A stretch of 64,000 nt of DNA from positions 1 through 64,000 of the forward strand of contig JABFRQ010000001.1 of assembly GCA_013141075.1 (NCBI GenBank). Reading direction: 5' to 3'. This stretch comes from Methylotenera sp. (GTDB taxonomy: Bacteria; Pseudomonadota; Gammaproteobacteria; Burkholderiales; Methylophilaceae). Positions 47,201-56,089 of this stretch are shown piece after piece. How positions within the stretch are numbered: the stretch's first letter is position 1; every line of letters begins with the position of its first letter. A program made the translations under genes and the position numbers. The notes below the pieces were generated by a model. The model did not search any database. It had not been told where the DNA came from and saw nothing but the letters and a program-made list of their open reading frames with translations.

Positions 47201-47535
47201 AGTTATCTCCAAAGATAATAGTAAGAATAAGGTGAAATCACCTCAACTTGCTTACGTAAAACTGGCACTAGGATGACAGATAACTGAAATAATTCCGCAT
47301 AATCGACAAACGCTTATACACAATTGTTTCAATTTGTAAACGAATGTAACTGTATATAAAAACACGACACAATAGGCCATCCAGAACTTAAATTCATACT
47401 GGTCCAGTTTAATGATTGCATCTTGCTAAATTTTTGGTAGTATTACGCTCTTGGGTTCTCCTAGCATCCATCAAATGTAGTTTTCTATCGGCTTAGTCGT
47501 TTAGAAAACCAATATCAGTTGGATGGGAGATAGGT
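47201..47535. promoter_or_regulatory. xoxF / MocR divergent control region
   Basis: This 335-bp gap has no ORF. It contains the palindrome ACTGG-T-CCAGT (47398-47408) and a nearby CCATCCAGAA half-site-like sequence (47378-47387). CTGG-containing sites are used by some MocR regulators, so this may be the operator of the adjacent MocR protein (inference). No consensus sigma-70 boxes for xoxF stand out by eye. Confidence 0.45.
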
Positions 47536-49050
47536 ATGCTAAGGCCGTGGGAACTCAAGGTAGAAATAGAACGTCAATCTGGCACCGCCATTCACGTGCA
47601 AATTGCACAAAAAATCATTGCAGATATTCAAAGTGGGCGTTTTACACCTGGCGTAGCTTTGCCTGGCACGCGTGACCTTGCCAGCAAAATTCAAGTGAAC
47701 AGAAAAACTGTTATTCAAGCTTATGACGAGCTGATTGCACAAGGCTGGCTGACAAGTGAACACAAGCGTGGAACATTCGTTTCTAGCAGAGTGCTTGCAG
47801 TGAATCACCGTAGCCATAAAACACAAGCACCTGTGCCGCACCCCACTTATCAGGCCAAGCATGAACTTACGCACAAAAAATCGCCTATATTAAATGCCGT
47901 GTCTACGTTAAATAAAAGGCAAATGCACGACACCATTCACTTTAGTGATGGTCTACCAGATGCGCGCTTAATTCCATTTGAAATACTCTCTCGTGCCATG
48001 CGCCACGCGCTAATTACCTCAGCTAGAAAAAATAAATATTGCTATGGCGACCCAAAAGGCGTGCTGATTTTAAGAGAAGCTCTTTTGCAAATGCTAAATA
48101 TGGAGCGCGGCTTACATGCAAAATTAGATAATATATGCATCACCCGTGGTAGCCAAATGGCCATTTTTTTGGTGGCAAAAGTTTTTGTGCAAACTAGCGA
48201 TTATGTTGTACTAGAAAAACTTACCAACCAGCTTGCACGTGAAGCATTTATAAGCTGTGGCGCGAGTATTTTAAACGTGGAGCATGATGATGAAGGCTTA
48301 AATACAGAACATTTAGCACAACTATGCACACAACATAAAATTCGCGCAGTATATGTAACGCCACATCATCAAATTCCCACTACGGTAAGCATTTCACCAT
48401 CACGTAGGCAACAGCTGATAGCGCTTGCCGCGCAATATAATTTTATGATTATAGAAGATGATAGCGACCATGAATTCAATTTTAGCAACCACAACACACT
48501 GCCACTTGCGAGCATGCAAAATGCACATCATGTTGTTTACATAGGCTCGCTTTCAAAAGCGTTATCGCCTAATTTTCGCCTAGGTTATATTGTTGCACCA
48601 ACAGAGATTATTTCACAATGCGCCAACCAAATTAACTTAATAGACCGTCAGGGCGACCAAATTACTGAGCTTGCCGTAGCCGAGTTATTACATTTAGGTG
48701 AGATTAAAAAGCAAAATTTACGCACTCACAAAATATATAGTGAGCGCCGCACTTATATTGCTGACTTAATCAATAAAGAGTTAAGTGAGTTTGTCAGCTT
48801 TAAGCTACCCCATAGTGGCCTAGCGTTATGGCTAGAGGTTTGCCCAACTATAGACATGAGTAAACTGTTAAGAGATACTAAGTTTGCAAAAGTGACCGTC
48901 AGCACAGGCGCTACTTTTTCAAATATAGGCGAACATATATCAGCGATTAGATTAGGCTTCGCAAACCTCAACAATGATGAAATTAGCATAGGCATTATGC
49001 GGCTTAGGGCGGCTTTTTTGAATCAGCAAGCTAAACGATTAAGCGCATAA
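47536..49050 (+). CDS. MocR-family regulator (GntR HTH fused to aminotransferase)
   Basis: The 504-residue protein has an N-terminal GntR winged helix (IHVQIAQKIIADIQSGRFTPGVALPGTRDLASKIQVNRKTVIQAYDELIAQGWLTSEHKRGTFVSSR). A linker leads to a fold type I aminotransferase domain. The PLP lysine is in VVYIGSLSKALSPNFRLGYIVAP, and the nearby IIEDDSDHEFNF carries the pyridine-nitrogen Asp. MocR proteins use PLP or its amino-acid adducts as effectors. The gene is divergent from xoxF, so it may regulate xoxF or a B6/amine gene elsewhere. A long hairpin terminator follows. Confidence 0.9.
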   Translation: MLRPWELKVEIERQSGTAIHVQIAQKIIADIQSGRFTPGVALPGTRDLASKIQVNRKTVIQAYDELIAQGWLTSEHKRGTFVSSRVLAVNHRSHKTQAPVPHPTYQAKHELTHKKSPILNAVSTLNKRQMHDTIHFSDGLPDARLIPFEILSRAMRHALITSARKNKYCYGDPKGVLILREALLQMLNMERGLHAKLDNICITRGSQMAIFLVAKVFVQTSDYVVLEKLTNQLAREAFISCGASILNVEHDDEGLNTEHLAQLCTQHKIRAVYVTPHHQIPTTVSISPSRRQQLIALAAQYNFMIIEDDSDHEFNFSNHNTLPLASMQNAHHVVYIGSLSKALSPNFRLGYIVAPTEIISQCANQINLIDRQGDQITELAVAELLHLGEIKKQNLRTHKIYSERRTYIADLINKELSEFVSFKLPHSGLALWLEVCPTIDMSKLLRDTKFAKVTVSTGATFSNIGEHISAIRLGFANLNNDEISIGIMRLRAAFLNQQAKRLSA

Positions 49051-49060
49051 CATAAAAAAT

Positions 49061-49113
49061 AAAAAGTGGTGGTTGTGTACAGCCGATTGGTTGTATATAG
49101 CCACCACTTTTTT
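49061..49113 (+). terminator. Long hairpin terminator after the MocR gene
   Basis: AAAAAGTGGTGG and CCACCACTTTTTT form the base. With G-U pairs the stem extends inward through TTGTGTACA/TGTATATA to about 21 pairs around a 10-base loop. Its right arm, ATTGGTTGTATATAGCCA, is nearly repeated at 50058-50075. Confidence 0.85.
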
Positions 49114-49198
49114 ATTTATCGCAAGACACTAAACGCAAAATTATAATAATATCAATATAATTCAACCACTTAAGTATCTGTAAAAAGAGTATTTAGTG

Positions 49199-49216
49199 TT
49201 GGCACACATGTTGCTA
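49199..49216 (+). promoter_or_regulatory. Sigma-54 promoter without a following protein gene
   Basis: TTGGCACACATGTTGCTA matches the -24/-12 consensus YTGGCAC-N5-TTGCW, with GG at 49201-49202 and GC at 49213-49214, exactly 12 bp apart. The start is expected near 49226. No TGTC-N10-GACA site was seen upstream. TATCAATATAATTC (49150-49163) is a loose IHF-like match. Confidence 0.7.
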
Positions 49217-49225
49217 AATATAACT

Positions 49226-49370
49226 CAGGGAGTACTATCACTAGGACTTTTTATTATGGCATAATTTTAAGGGTTGTGTGTGTAGTGAACTGGATGGGCT
49301 CCTCACTCTAGTTTTTGTTAATTTGCATGTATCAAAATAAAAAGGCACCTTACGGTGCCTTTTTATTTTT
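49226..49370 (+). ncRNA. Candidate sigma-54-dependent small RNA
   Basis: About 145 nt lie between the predicted start of the sigma-54 promoter and the T tract of a strong terminator, with no credible ORF (only ATG GCA TAA). Part of it can fold as AGTGA (49284-49288) with TCACT (49303-49307), presenting a loop with GGGCTCCT. The CTCCTC there (49299-49304) is an anti-Shine-Dalgarno sequence, common in RNAs that block translation. The terminator hairpin is at 49339-49364. The assignment rests on promoter, length, terminator and lack of coding capacity; no known RNA family is recognised. Confidence 0.5.
49339..49364. terminator. Strong terminator between sRNA candidate and PepSY gene
   Basis: AAAAAGGCACC-TTAC-GGTGCCTTTTT is an 11-bp perfect stem with T tracts on both strands, serving the convergent units on either side. 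Confidence 0.92.
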
Positions 49371-49384
49371 AGCTTAGTAAACTA

Positions 49385-49912
49385 TTACTCTTTACCGATT
49401 TGATACACTTCTAAATTAGACTCTACAACTTTACCTGTTGTTGCATCTACTTCAACTTTGTACTCATTACCATCTGCTGACTTAATATCAAACTCGTAAG
49501 ATGCTTTACCATCAGATTCAATTTCATACTCAGTTTCAACGATTGTGCCCGCATGTGCCGCTAGTGCGGTGGCTTTAGCATCAGCTTCAGAAACTTTAGC
49601 AACTGAAGTGAATTTAGCATCATCAGCTTTTACTTCTTGCTCAACTTCAGTTACTTTACCTGATTTAGCATGACACTCAATATCCCATGATGTGCCATCT
49701 GCTGATTCAATATCAAACTCATACACACCAGCTTTACCTTCAGCTTTAAATTCAACTTTTACGATATTGCCTTCATGTTTAGCAAAAGCTGCTTTTACAC
49801 ATTTCCCTAAGCTGTCATGGCTTTTAACCTGCATGTTGCCATGCTCTGCCATTGCTGTATTTGCGAAAAATGCTGCAACTACTAGGGTAGCGCCGATTGA
49901 TAATTTTTTCAT
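49385..49912 (-). CDS. Exported PepSY-domain protein
   Basis: From the ATG at 49912 (GGAG six bases upstream; a second ATG is directly before it) the product has 175 residues. It has a signal peptide [22 protein letters not shown] and two PepSY-like repeats: [53 protein letters not shown], and [51 protein letters not shown]. The mature protein is acidic. PepSY domains are found in protease inhibitors and envelope proteins; the exact role is unknown. It stands alone between the sRNA candidate and thyA. Confidence 0.85.
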   Translation of the reverse strand: MKKLSIGATLVVAAFFANTAMAEHGNMQVKSHDSLGKCVKAAFAKHEGNIVKVEFKAEGKAGVYEFDIESADGTSWDIECHAKSGKVTEVEQEVKADDAKFTSVAKVSEADAKATALAAHAGTIVETEYEIESDGKASYEFDIKSADGNEYKVEVDATTGKVVESNLEVYQIGKE

Positions 49913-50039
49913 CATAATCTCCAATTTTATATAATTAAAAACACAAAACTCATATGCTAGGCCACATATAGCTTCAAGTGTCGAATTATAACTAAAGCAA
50001 GAAATATGTAAATAAGTGTTACAAATCAATTACATATAT

Positions 50040-50074
50040 GGTTATATAGAACCATAAATTGGTTGTATATAACC
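50040..50074. repeat. Imperfect 15-bp hairpin related to the MocR terminator
   Basis: GGTTATATAGAACCA and TGGTTGTATATAACC pair with one mismatch around TAAAT. The right arm region ATTGGTTGTATATAACCA differs at one base from the right arm at 49086-49103. It lies between thyA and the PepSY gene. Confidence 0.6.
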
Positions 50075-50093
50075 AATTTTGAAGGCGGCATAA

Positions 50094-50888
50094 CTAAACT
50101 GCCACTAAGCCTTTAATGGCTGGGTGTGGGTCATAATTTTCTAAAGTGAAATCTTCAAACTTAAAACTGAAAATATCAGTCACATTTTGGTTAATTTTTA
50201 TTTGTGGCAAATCACGAATATCGCGAGATAATTGCTCGTTTACTTGATTCATATGATTGGTGTAAATGTGCGCATCGCCAAGTGTATGCACAAAATCGCC
50301 GAGTTCTAAGTTGCATACTTGCGCCACCATCATGGTTAGCAATGCATACGAAGCAATATTAAACGGTACACCAAGAAATATGTCTGCACTGCGCTGATAC
50401 AACTGGCAAGAAAGTTTTCCATTTGCCACATAAAACTGAAAAAACGCGTGGCAAGGTGGCAATTTCATTTGATCAACATCCGCCACATTCCAAGCAGAAA
50501 CTATTAAACGGCGAGAATCTGGGTTGGTTTTAATCGCATGTACCACTTGTGTAATTTGGTCAATATGTGTGCCATCTGGCTTTGGCCAATTACGCCACTG
50601 GTAGCCATACACAGGGCCAAGATTACCATTTTCATCTGCCCATTCATCCCAAATACGTACGCCATTTTCTTTTAAATAGGCAATATTGGTGCTACCTTGC
50701 AAAAACCAAAGCAACTCATGAATAATGGATTTTAAATGTACTTTTTTAGTAGTGAGTAGCGGAAAACCCTCCGCCAAATTAAAACGCATTTGGTAACCGA
50801 ATACCGACAACGTACCAGTACCAGTGCGGTCTTCCTTTTTGTTACCGTGGGTAAGTACGTGGTGAAGTAAGTCGGTGTATTGCTTCAT
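50094..50888 (-). CDS. thyA: Thymidylate synthase
   Basis: This 264-residue enzyme methylates dUMP with methylene-tetrahydrofolate. The start ATG at 50888 ([25 protein letters not shown]) gives exactly the E. coli length; an upstream in-frame extension would run through a repeat and is rejected. [63 protein letters not shown] (catalytic Cys in LPPCH), and [18 protein letters not shown] are family motifs. It works with folA and dcd in the thymidylate pathway. Confidence 0.97.
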   Translation of the reverse strand: MKQYTDLLHHVLTHGNKKEDRTGTGTLSVFGYQMRFNLAEGFPLLTTKKVHLKSIIHELLWFLQGSTNIAYLKENGVRIWDEWADENGNLGPVYGYQWRNWPKPDGTHIDQITQVVHAIKTNPDSRRLIVSAWNVADVDQMKLPPCHAFFQFYVANGKLSCQLYQRSADIFLGVPFNIASYALLTMMVAQVCNLELGDFVHTLGDAHIYTNHMNQVNEQLSRDIRDLPQIKINQNVTDIFSFKFEDFTLENYDPHPAIKGLVAV

Positions 50889-50913
50889 AATCACTCTCAA
50901 ATTCTGGTTATTT

Positions 50914-50959
50914 GTAGGTCGGCCTTTAGCCCGACTTGTCAGGTTGCAACCTGATCTAC
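50914..50959. repeat. REP-like double hairpin between thyA and thrC
   Basis: The element is bounded by GTAG and CTAC. It contains a GTCGG...CCGAC hairpin with an inner GGC/GCC pair, and the perfect palindrome CAGGTTGCAACCTG (50940-50953). Its GGCTTTAGCCCGA-type core also appears inside the right vapBC repeat (about 59334-59346). Confidence 0.65.
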
Positions 50960-50970
50960 GCAATGACGCG

Positions 50971-52392
50971 CTAGGTGTTCTTCACAATAAAATCTTTAAT
51001 TGCACCTGCATCTGCATCCATCACCGTGAACTTTTGCGACAAGTCTTCTATGCCTTGCAAGCTTGCGGGGCGTGGTGGCACTTCACCTAAAGCCTCAACT
51101 AAAGCGTCTTCAAACTTAGCTGGTAGTGCGGTTTCTAGCACGACCATAGGGATTTTTTTATCACGTAGCTCAAGTGCCACTTTCAAGCCATCTGCGGTGT
51201 GCGTATCAATCACAACACCATATTTAGCTTTCGTTTCGCGAATTGTCGCCATACGGTTTGCGTGATTGCTGCTACCTGACACAAAGCCATATTCTGCCAA
51301 TTTAGGCATGAGCTGCTTAATATCAAATGCACCACCAGCATCAACGCTCGCCCATAGCTCGCGCACTCTAGCGCTATCTTTACCCACTAAATCGAATACA
51401 AAGCGCTCAAAATTTGAGGCTTTACTGATATCCATTGATGGGCTAGAAGTATGATAAGTGTTGGCAGAACCGCGTGGGCGGTAAATCCCCGTTTTAAAAA
51501 ACTCATCCAACACATCATTTTCATTGGTTGCAACAATTAACTTATCAATCGGCAAGCCCATCATACGGGCGATGTGGCCTGCGCATACATTGCCAAAATT
51601 GCCGCTAGGTACAGAAAAATCAACCTTTTGCGCGTTATTTGTGGTCACCGCAAAGTAGCCCTTAAAGTAATACACCACCTGCGCGACTATACGACCCCAG
51701 TTAATAGAATTCACTGCGCCAATTTTATATTTGGCTTTAAATTCTGCATCATTAGAAACGGCTTTTACCATATCTTGGCAGTCATCAAATACGCCATTGA
51801 CGGCGATATTAAAGATGTTGTCATCTTGCAAGCTGAACATTTGTGCGGTTTGAAAGCGGCTCATTTTTTTGTGCGGGCTTAACATAAATACCCGCACACC
51901 TTTTTTTCCGCGCATTGCATACTCTGCCGCGCTGCCAGTATCGCCCGAAGTTGCGCCTAAAATATTGGTCGTTTTACCAGTCTTTGCCAGCACATATTCA
52001 AACAAATTGCCAAGCAACTGCATTGCCATGTCTTTAAACGCCAGCGTAGGGCCGTTTGAAAGGCTTAATAGGTACAAATTTTCTTCTAACTTTACTGTAG
52101 GCGTAATATCTGCCGCATTTTGGCCTGCACGCGTAAAACTATAAACCTCAGCCGTGTAGGTTTTATCAATAATCGCTTTTAAATCAGCCGCTGGAATGTC
52201 ATCAATCAAGCGGCTTAAAATCGCAAACGCTAACTCGGCATAATTCATACCGCGCATACCGGTTAAATCAGCATCGCTAAATTGTGGGTAGCTTTCAGGC
52301 AAATATAAACCGCCATCAGGTGCCAAACCACCTAGTAGAATTTCGCTAAACTGAAGTCCAGGTGACTGCCCGCGGGTGCTGATGTATTTCAT
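50971..52392 (-). CDS. thrC: Threonine synthase
   Basis: The 473-residue PLP enzyme (fold type II) converts O-phosphohomoserine to threonine. The N-terminal [37 protein letters not shown] is the ThrC signature. [15 protein letters not shown] holds the PLP lysine, followed by [19 protein letters not shown] and [12 protein letters not shown]. It immediately follows hom (1-bp boundary) in the order alaA-hom-thrC on the minus strand, a common betaproteobacterial operon. Confidence 0.96.
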   Translation of the reverse strand: MKYISTRGQSPGLQFSEILLGGLAPDGGLYLPESYPQFSDADLTGMRGMNYAELAFAILSRLIDDIPAADLKAIIDKTYTAEVYSFTRAGQNAADITPTVKLEENLYLLSLSNGPTLAFKDMAMQLLGNLFEYVLAKTGKTTNILGATSGDTGSAAEYAMRGKKGVRVFMLSPHKKMSRFQTAQMFSLQDDNIFNIAVNGVFDDCQDMVKAVSNDAEFKAKYKIGAVNSINWGRIVAQVVYYFKGYFAVTTNNAQKVDFSVPSGNFGNVCAGHIARMMGLPIDKLIVATNENDVLDEFFKTGIYRPRGSANTYHTSSPSMDISKASNFERFVFDLVGKDSARVRELWASVDAGGAFDIKQLMPKLAEYGFVSGSSNHANRMATIRETKAKYGVVIDTHTADGLKVALELRDKKIPMVVLETALPAKFEDALVEALGEVPPRPASLQGIEDLSQKFTVMDADAGAIKDFIVKNT

Positions 52393-53721
52393 TTACTTAC
52401 CTAACTCTTCCATACGAATTTTAACCAACTTGCCAACAATTGCAGGTAGCGCCTCAATCTCGGCAATGCCTGCGTCCATATTTTTTTCAACGGTAATGTG
52501 CGTCAAAATCACAATGTCCGCTTCGGTTTCATTATCATCTGGCTCTTTTTGCAGCATGGCATCAATTGAAATATTGCGATCCGCTAAAATTTTAGTCACG
52601 CCAGCTAGCACGCCAGGCTTGTCAGAAGCACGTAAGCGTAGGTAATAAGCGCTATTGATTTCACTTATTGGCAAAATATGCAAATCGTTTAGCTGCCCTG
52701 CTTGAAAGCCCAAATACGGCACGCGTTGTGCTACGCTTGCGCTACTTAAACGTGCTACATCCATTAGGTCTGCCACCACTGCACTTGCGGTTGGCTCTGC
52801 GCCTGCACCTGCTCCGTAATACAGCGTTGGACCTACTGCATCGCCCTTCACTACTACAGCATTCATCGCGCCATTCACGTTAGCCACCAAACGTTTTTCT
52901 GATATTAGCGTTGGGTGCACACGCAACTCTACGCCAGCCTCGGTGCGCTTAGTAATGCCAAGTAGCTTTACGCGATAGCCTAATTCTTCAGCATATTTGA
53001 TGTCGGTTTGTTGTAGTTTGGTGATGCCTTCAGTGTAAGCTTGCTCAAACTTCATCGGCATGCCAAAGGCAATCGCGCTCATAATCGTGAGTTTATGTGC
53101 GGCATCTATGCCCTCCACATCGAACGTAGGGTCAGCTTCAGCATAACCCAAACGTTGCGCTTCACCTAACACATCAGCAAAGGCTAGGCCTTTTTCGCGC
53201 ATTTCAGTGAGTATAAAATTGGTCGTGCCGTTAATAATTCCTGCCACCCACTCAATTTTGTTTGCACCTAAACCTTCACGCAACGCTTTAATAATGGGGA
53301 TTCCGCCAGCAACAGCCGCTTCATAAGCCACAATCACGCCTTTAGCTTGCGCAGCGGTAAAAATTTCATTGCCATGCAAGGCAAGCAGCGCCTTATTGGC
53401 AGTCACCACGTGCTTGCCATTTGCGATGGCTTTTAGCACTAATTCGCGGCTTAGCGTATAGCCGCCAATGAGTTCAACCACCACATCAACGATTGGATTA
53501 TTCACTACCGCAAAAGCGTCGTTTGTTACGTCAACATTGCCACCAGTCACAGTTTTTGCGTGCTCAATATTTCTATCTGCAACTTGTACCACGTTAATCG
53601 CTACACCTGTACGACGGCTAATTTCTGCTGCGTTACGCGTTAATACGGTATATGTGCCACCTCCAACGGTGCCGATACCCAAAAGACCTACATTTAATTG
53701 TTTTAAATCATGCTGTTTCAA
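52393..53721 (-). CDS. hom: Homoserine dehydrogenase
   Basis: The 442-residue monofunctional enzyme reduces aspartate semialdehyde to homoserine. It has a Rossmann start (LNVGLLGIGTVGGGTYTVL), VVELIGGYTLSRELVLKAIANGKHVVTANKALLALHG, AGGIPIIKALREGLGANKIEWVAGIINGTTNFILTEM, and a C-terminal ACT domain (YYLRLRASDKPGVLAGVTKILADRNISIDAMLQKEP) for threonine feedback. It overlaps alaA by 4 bp and abuts thrC, so translation is probably coupled through the operon. Homoserine also feeds metZ at 62-63 kb. Confidence 0.96.
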   Translation of the reverse strand: MKQHDLKQLNVGLLGIGTVGGGTYTVLTRNAAEISRRTGVAINVVQVADRNIEHAKTVTGGNVDVTNDAFAVVNNPIVDVVVELIGGYTLSRELVLKAIANGKHVVTANKALLALHGNEIFTAAQAKGVIVAYEAAVAGGIPIIKALREGLGANKIEWVAGIINGTTNFILTEMREKGLAFADVLGEAQRLGYAEADPTFDVEGIDAAHKLTIMSAIAFGMPMKFEQAYTEGITKLQQTDIKYAEELGYRVKLLGITKRTEAGVELRVHPTLISEKRLVANVNGAMNAVVVKGDAVGPTLYYGAGAGAEPTASAVVADLMDVARLSSASVAQRVPYLGFQAGQLNDLHILPISEINSAYYLRLRASDKPGVLAGVTKILADRNISIDAMLQKEPDDNETEADIVILTHITVEKNMDAGIAEIEALPAIVGKLVKIRMEELGK

Positions 53722-55001
53722 ACTTTTGCTCCATTCTCTTTTTCAACCAAATGGTTGGTTGAATGCTTTTTTCTATAATTTTCTAAAAACCGTGCAATAC
53801 GGTTAATCGCTTCAGTTAAATCATCCACTGTTGGTAAAAATACTACACGAAAATGGTCTGGGGACGGCCAATTAAAGCCCGTTCCTTGTACTAACAAGAC
53901 TTTTTCTTCTAGTAGTAAATCTAAAATAAATTGCTGGTCGTCTTTAATTGGGTAAATTTTTGGATCTAATTTCGGAAACAAATACATTGCCGCCGCAGGC
54001 TTGGTGCAAGTTACCCCAGGAATCGCCGTCAACATGGCATGCGCAACATCGCGCTGCTTACAAAGCCTGCCTTCTGGCGACACTAAATCATCAATACTTT
54101 GATAGCCGCCCAACGCGGTTTGAATGGCTAATTGACCTGGCACGTTTGCGCATAAACGCATGCTGGCCAGCATATTTAAGCCTTCAATAAAATCGCTTGC
54201 GTGTTTTTTCTCGCCGCTTAAAATCATCCACCCTGCACGGTACCCGCAGGCGCGATAATTTTTTGATAGACCATTAAAGGTCACAAATAGCACATCATCT
54301 GCCAGAGATGCGATTGACGTATGCACATTGCCGTCATACAGCACTTTGTCATAAATTTCATCGGCAAAAATCACCAAGCCATGATGGCGCGCAATGTCAA
54401 TAATGCCTTCTAAAATCTCACGCGGATACAATGCGCCTGTTGGGTTATTAGGGTTAATCACCACAATACCACGCGTATTGGCGGTAATTTTGGCTTCCAT
54501 GTCTTTGAGGTCTGGCATCCAGCCTGTAGCCTCGTCACACAGGTAATGGCGCGCCGTGCCGCCTGCAAGCGTAACGGCTGCTGTCCATAATGGGTAGTCT
54601 GGCATTGGCACTAGTACTTGGTCGCCATTATTCAGCAAACCCTGCATCGCCATCACGATTAACTCTGAAACGCCATTGCCAATAATAATATCGTCCACAG
54701 TAACGCCTGCAATGTGTTTACTTTGCGTAGCGTGCATAATGGCTTTGCGCGGCTCAAATAAGCCTTTGCTATCTGTATAAACACCTGCTTTTGGCATATT
54801 GCGCATCACGTCTTGCATCATTTCTTCAGGTACATCTAGGCCAAAAACGCCTGGGTTACCAATATTAAGCTTAATAATGCGTTGACCCTCCTCTTCCATC
54901 TGCCGCGCACGTTGCAACACTGGCCCACGAATGTCGTAACAAACGTTGGCGAGCTTATGAGATTTTTCTAGTTTTTTTGGTGGTTTTGGAGACGACATCA
55001 C
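53718..55001 (-). CDS. alaA: Alanine-synthesising aminotransferase AlaA type
   Basis: The 427-residue class I aminotransferase resembles E. coli AlaA along its whole length, including KSHKLANVCYDIRGPVLQRARQMEEEGQRIIKLNIGNPGVFG, GNGVSELIVMAMQGLLNNGDQVLVPMPDYPLWTAAV, ININPNNPTGALYPRE-like text, FADEIYDKVLYDG, VTFNGLSKNYRACGYRAGWM (PLP Lys), LCANVPGQLAIQTALGGYQSI and VLLVQGTGFNWPSPDHFRVV. It probably transaminates pyruvate with glutamate. In betaproteobacteria it regularly heads the hom-thrC operon, as here. Confidence 0.92.
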   Translation of the reverse strand: MMSSPKPPKKLEKSHKLANVCYDIRGPVLQRARQMEEEGQRIIKLNIGNPGVFGLDVPEEMMQDVMRNMPKAGVYTDSKGLFEPRKAIMHATQSKHIAGVTVDDIIIGNGVSELIVMAMQGLLNNGDQVLVPMPDYPLWTAAVTLAGGTARHYLCDEATGWMPDLKDMEAKITANTRGIVVINPNNPTGALYPREILEGIIDIARHHGLVIFADEIYDKVLYDGNVHTSIASLADDVLFVTFNGLSKNYRACGYRAGWMILSGEKKHASDFIEGLNMLASMRLCANVPGQLAIQTALGGYQSIDDLVSPEGRLCKQRDVAHAMLTAIPGVTCTKPAAAMYLFPKLDPKIYPIKDDQQFILDLLLEEKVLLVQGTGFNWPSPDHFRVVFLPTVDDLTEAINRIARFLENYRKKHSTNHLVEKENGAKV

Positions 55002-55106
55002 GCAGTGAGTTTCGCTTAAAAAAGCACAATATATAAAAGTGCTAGTTTACATTAGAATGGGCGTTTCTTTCAATGAAACGCTAGACTTTACTGCTAGAAT
55101 GCGCCA

Positions 55107-55493
55107 ATGAAACTACATTTAACGTCCGCAGAAAATAACAACTTAATTACCGCTTATGATGAAAGTTATATAGAGGTTAATAAACAGCGCCATACTAAAA
55201 GCATCATCGTGCTGCCACAACAGCTTATTACTGATTGGGATGTAGCAGATTTTGCGCATTTAACCGAAGCGCACATTGCCGTAATAACTGAACATAAAGC
55301 TATAGCTGAACTTAAAGTGGAGGTTGTATTGCTTGGTACAGGCACAAAGCACCATTTCTTGCACCCAAAAATTTACCAAGCACTTACGGCAAAAGGCATT
55401 CCGCTCGAATGCATGACAACTGCCGCGGCTTGCAGAACTTACAACATATTGATGAGTGAAGGCCGCAACGTGGTTGCGGCCTTAATTGTGTAA
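55107..55493 (+). CDS. Mth938/DUF498-domain protein
   Basis: The 128-residue cytoplasmic protein is of the Mth938-like (NDUFAF3-related) fold. IIVLPQQLITDWDVADFAHLTEAHIAVITEHKAIAELKVEVVLLGTGTKHHFLHPKIYQALTAKGIPLECMTTAAACRTYNILMSEGRNVVAALIV contains the conserved LLGTG and MxTxAACRTYNxLxxEGRxVxAAL blocks. The mitochondrial relative assists complex I assembly; bacterial function is unproven. It is divergent from alaA and convergent with the DUF1439 lipoprotein gene. Confidence 0.9.
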   Translation: MKLHLTSAENNNLITAYDESYIEVNKQRHTKSIIVLPQQLITDWDVADFAHLTEAHIAVITEHKAIAELKVEVVLLGTGTKHHFLHPKIYQALTAKGIPLECMTTAAACRTYNILMSEGRNVVAALIV

Positions 55494-55507
55494 ACAGACT
55501 TTAGAGA

Positions 55508-56050
55508 CTACCTGACAGGGCTAAAGGTCATTTGCAGCCCTTTATCGGTAATCAGCATTTCTTTGGGGTTATATTGGGTTGAGCCTACTCTTAGGTCTTC
55601 AGGTTTCACGGTGTAAAGCGCCATACCATTAAGCATATCGCCACCTAATTTTTGCGCCAGCACGTTTAACAAATCGCCGTATTTTCCATCTAATCCATTT
55701 AAATTAAGGCTTTCTACTTTTGGCTCATCTAACACAATGGATTGGGTTGCTGGGTCAAAACGTAACTTGCCTGAAATACCCAATTTACCTGCGAAGGCTT
55801 TATTGCTTAGTAAGCTAGTCACATTAGTATCAAGCGTTGTTTTCATACGACCAGTTTGACTATCAAATTTCACCAATGAATTACTTAAACTCACATCAAA
55901 AATTTTAAGCAGTGAAATCGGAATCGCTAAACGCTCGTTAATTTTTTGCTGCAGTTGCGCTTCAGAAATATTTACCGTGCGGTCGCCCAACATAGCGCAA
56001 CCACTAAACATGAGTAAAATAAGTAAAATACTAAATAGCTTAAATTTCAT
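55508..56050 (-). CDS. DUF1439 lipoprotein (YceB-like)
   Basis: The 180-residue protein has a lipobox (LLMFSGCAMLGD). The mature DUF1439 domain begins TVNISEAQLQQKINERLAIPISLLKIFDVSLSNSLVKFDSQTGRM and ends with MLITDKGLQMTFSPVR, an all-beta, lipid-binding-like (BPI/tubular) fold in the family. Function is unknown; YceB-like proteins are outer-membrane lipoproteins. It lies 40 bp downstream of fabB on the same strand and might be co-transcribed with fabAB. Confidence 0.85.
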   Translation of the reverse strand: MKFKLFSILLILLMFSGCAMLGDRTVNISEAQLQQKINERLAIPISLLKIFDVSLSNSLVKFDSQTGRMKTTLDTNVTSLLSNKAFAGKLGISGKLRFDPATQSIVLDEPKVESLNLNGLDGKYGDLLNVLAQKLGGDMLNGMALYTVKPEDLRVGSTQYNPKEMLITDKGLQMTFSPVR

Positions 56051-56089
56051 TAAATAAACCTTTTAAAGTTGAAGCCTAGATAACGCGCC

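Noticed and set aside
49913..50040. Second sigma-54 promoter for the PepSY gene
   Set aside because: No GG/GC pair 12 bp apart was found on the minus strand upstream of its start.
50889..50963. N-terminal extension of thyA
   Set aside because: The extra 25 codons run through a palindromic repeat, and the ATG at 50888 gives the exact family length.
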